DNA of 64,000 nt, from NCBI GenBank assembly GCA_964609825.1, contig CAZSSH010000010.1, positions 124,001 through 188,000 on the forward strand, given 5' to 3'. Positions 63,121-64,000 of the stretch are shown one piece after another. Both the position numbers and the translations under genes were made by a program. The first letter of the stretch is position 1; each line of letters opens with the position of its first letter. The notes beneath the pieces are model-generated. The model was not told the origin of the DNA and ran no database searches. It worked only from the letters and a program-made list of their open reading frames with translations. The DNA is from CAZSSH01 sp964609825 (lineage in GTDB: Bacteria > Verrucomicrobiota > Lentisphaeria > Victivallales > Victivallaceae).

Positions 63121-63152
63121 AAACTAAGATGGATCGCTTGATTTGTCAAGCG
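63121..63152 (-). promoter_or_regulatory. Promoter with inverted repeat for the 63078 gene
   Basis: On the minus strand TTGACA (63144-63149) and TAGTTT (63121-63126) are spaced 17 bases apart. A perfect inverted repeat CGCTTGA-N4-TCAAGCG (63135-63152) overlaps the -35 and could be an operator. Confidence 0.5.
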
Positions 63153-63172
63153 CCTTTGGCAATAAAATCAGA

Positions 63173-63205
63173 TAAAAAAACGGCGCACCGTTGCGGGTGC
63201 GCCGT
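63173..63205 (-). terminator. Terminator of the last pseudopilin gene
   Basis: A 10-base stem ACGGCGCACC/GGTGCGCCGT (63180-63189 with 63196-63205), followed on the minus strand by seven T. Confidence 0.9.
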
Positions 63206-63218
63206 CATGATGAGAGGG

Positions 63219-63980
63219 TTAGTTTTGCCACTCGGCCCAAAACATTTTTGGGTCCTTGGTGCGGTTTCCGGTGCCGACGCCGCCGTTGTCGGGTACTTTA
63301 CCATACAAAAACGAGGAGGTGTGGCCGTCGACAAAGGCGACATTCATCCCCTTTTTACCCAAATGCCGCCAGTCGGACAAGGGGGCGATGCTGCTGCGGC
63401 TGCCGACTTCAGGATTGTAACCGGTTTTGGCGATATCCATTATGATCATGCGCGTTGAGGGGGTGCGCACGCGGGCAACCAAAAAGCCGAGTGCGTTGCT
63501 GGTCTGTGTCCAACTTTGTTTTTTGTCGGCATAGTCAGGGTTGCTGTGATAAGAATTCATCCCGTAATGCTGCGAGACTCCCAACGAATAATCCGCTATC
63601 AACGGTTGCGACGGGCAGGCAAAAATTTCCTTGGGCCGGTTGCTGCCGGTTTTGCGGTCGATGGTCTGATCCGGTCGGTCATAATGGATCAGGTCAAGCA
63701 TGCCGAAGCTGGGCTTGGCCATCGAGTAAAGGGCGTCCTGCCACTTGCCCGAGCCGTTCCAGGCATAGGTGTTGCGGTTGCCGTTGTACTTGGGAAATTT
63801 TCCCTTATTGATGTCAGTGTACATCGAGAGGTAAAAACCCATTTGCTTGAGGTTGTTGATGCATTGGGTGTCTTTGGCTTTGTCGCGTGCTTTGTTGAGG
63901 GCCGGGAGAAGCATGCTTGCCAAGATCGCAATGATCGCGATTACCACCAGCAACTCGATCAATGTAAAATTTTTACGCAT
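63219..63980 (-). CDS. DUF1559-type pseudopilin
   Basis: A 253-residue protein with the prepilin-like start RKNFTLIELLVVIAIIAILA and the C-terminal KGMNVAFVDGHTSS of the H-x9-DG family. AAGGAAT precedes ATG 63980. It is about 35-40% similar by eye to the pseudopilin at 56734-57456 in its N-terminal 80 residues. It probably belongs with a gene beyond the window edge. It has its own terminator. Confidence 0.9.
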   Translation of the reverse strand: MRKNFTLIELLVVIAIIAILASMLLPALNKARDKAKDTQCINNLKQMGFYLSMYTDINKGKFPKYNGNRNTYAWNGSGKWQDALYSMAKPSFGMLDLIHYDRPDQTIDRKTGSNRPKEIFACPSQPLIADYSLGVSQHYGMNSYHSNPDYADKKQSWTQTSNALGFLVARVRTPSTRMIIMDIAKTGYNPEVGSRSSIAPLSDWRHLGKKGMNVAFVDGHTSSFLYGKVPDNGGVGTGNRTKDPKMFWAEWQN

Positions 63981-64000
63981 TTTTTTATTCCTTATTTGAT

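Overview
The window looks like a chromosomal segment of an anaerobic bacterium of the Lentisphaerae/Victivallales type. This is inferred from gene content, not from a database search. Evidence: two DUF1559-type pseudopilins (FTLIELLVVIAIIAILASM start, C-terminal H-x9-DG-like end), one of them in an operon with a GntR/LacI hybrid regulator and a large secreted glycoside hydrolase; a class III (oxygen-sensitive) ribonucleotide reductase; the [FeFe]-hydrogenase maturase HydE; and lipoproteins with Gram-negative secretin-like proteins. I saw no rRNA, tRNA, CRISPR, insertion sequence or phage gene.

Layout. 0-6 kb: polysaccharide/glycan genes (pyruvyl transferase, two glycosyltransferases, a PTPS-related membrane protein, a lipoprotein). 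6-8 kb: an HPt protein and a receiver/SpoIIE-phosphatase/anti-sigma-kinase fusion. 8-10.3 kb: three exported paralogues sharing an unusual C-terminal GQPLP-membrane helix-Arg tail. 10.4-17.7 kb: a periplasmic rhodanese facing a compact six-gene sulfur/Fe-S operon (cysK-metY-nadA-hydrolase-mnmA-hydE), divergent from an Rrf2-family regulator. 17.8-25.2 kb: a minus-strand run of lipoprotein, two secretin-like proteins, an SsuABC/TauABC-like importer and DUF1847. Its promoter region aligns without gaps with that of the cysK operon, so both sets are probably under common sulfur control. 25.4-28.5 kb: a cobalamin riboswitch followed by class III RNR whose glycyl-radical domain is a separate 46-residue protein, then its radical-SAM activase. 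28.6-35.4 kb: RRM protein, HAD phosphatase, APH-type kinase, ArsB/NhaD-type permease, a secreted N-terminal-nucleophile amidase, and a MurQ/GKRP-like SIS protein. 35.6-40.2 kb: five overlapping genes joining methylene-THF reductase, EtfBA, a methyl-THF-type methyltransferase and an amidohydrolase, probably a demethylation/one-carbon pathway. 40.2-43.6 kb: a second SsuABC-like importer containing a QueG-like Fe-S protein. 43.9-63 kb: two frameshifted relatives of a membrane-protein family, two giant tandem-repeat proteins without signal peptides, a lipoprotein, the glycoside hydrolase operon, a hybrid sensor kinase and a last pseudopilin.

The main themes are sulfur acquisition and use, one-carbon/B12-linked anaerobic metabolism, and surface or exported proteins. 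The strongest leads for undescribed biology are the split NrdD, the secretin pair tied by operon and promoter to a sulfur-type importer, the one-carbon/Etf/amidohydrolase operon, the GQPLP C-terminal tail family, and the paired giant repeat proteins with a common C-terminus.
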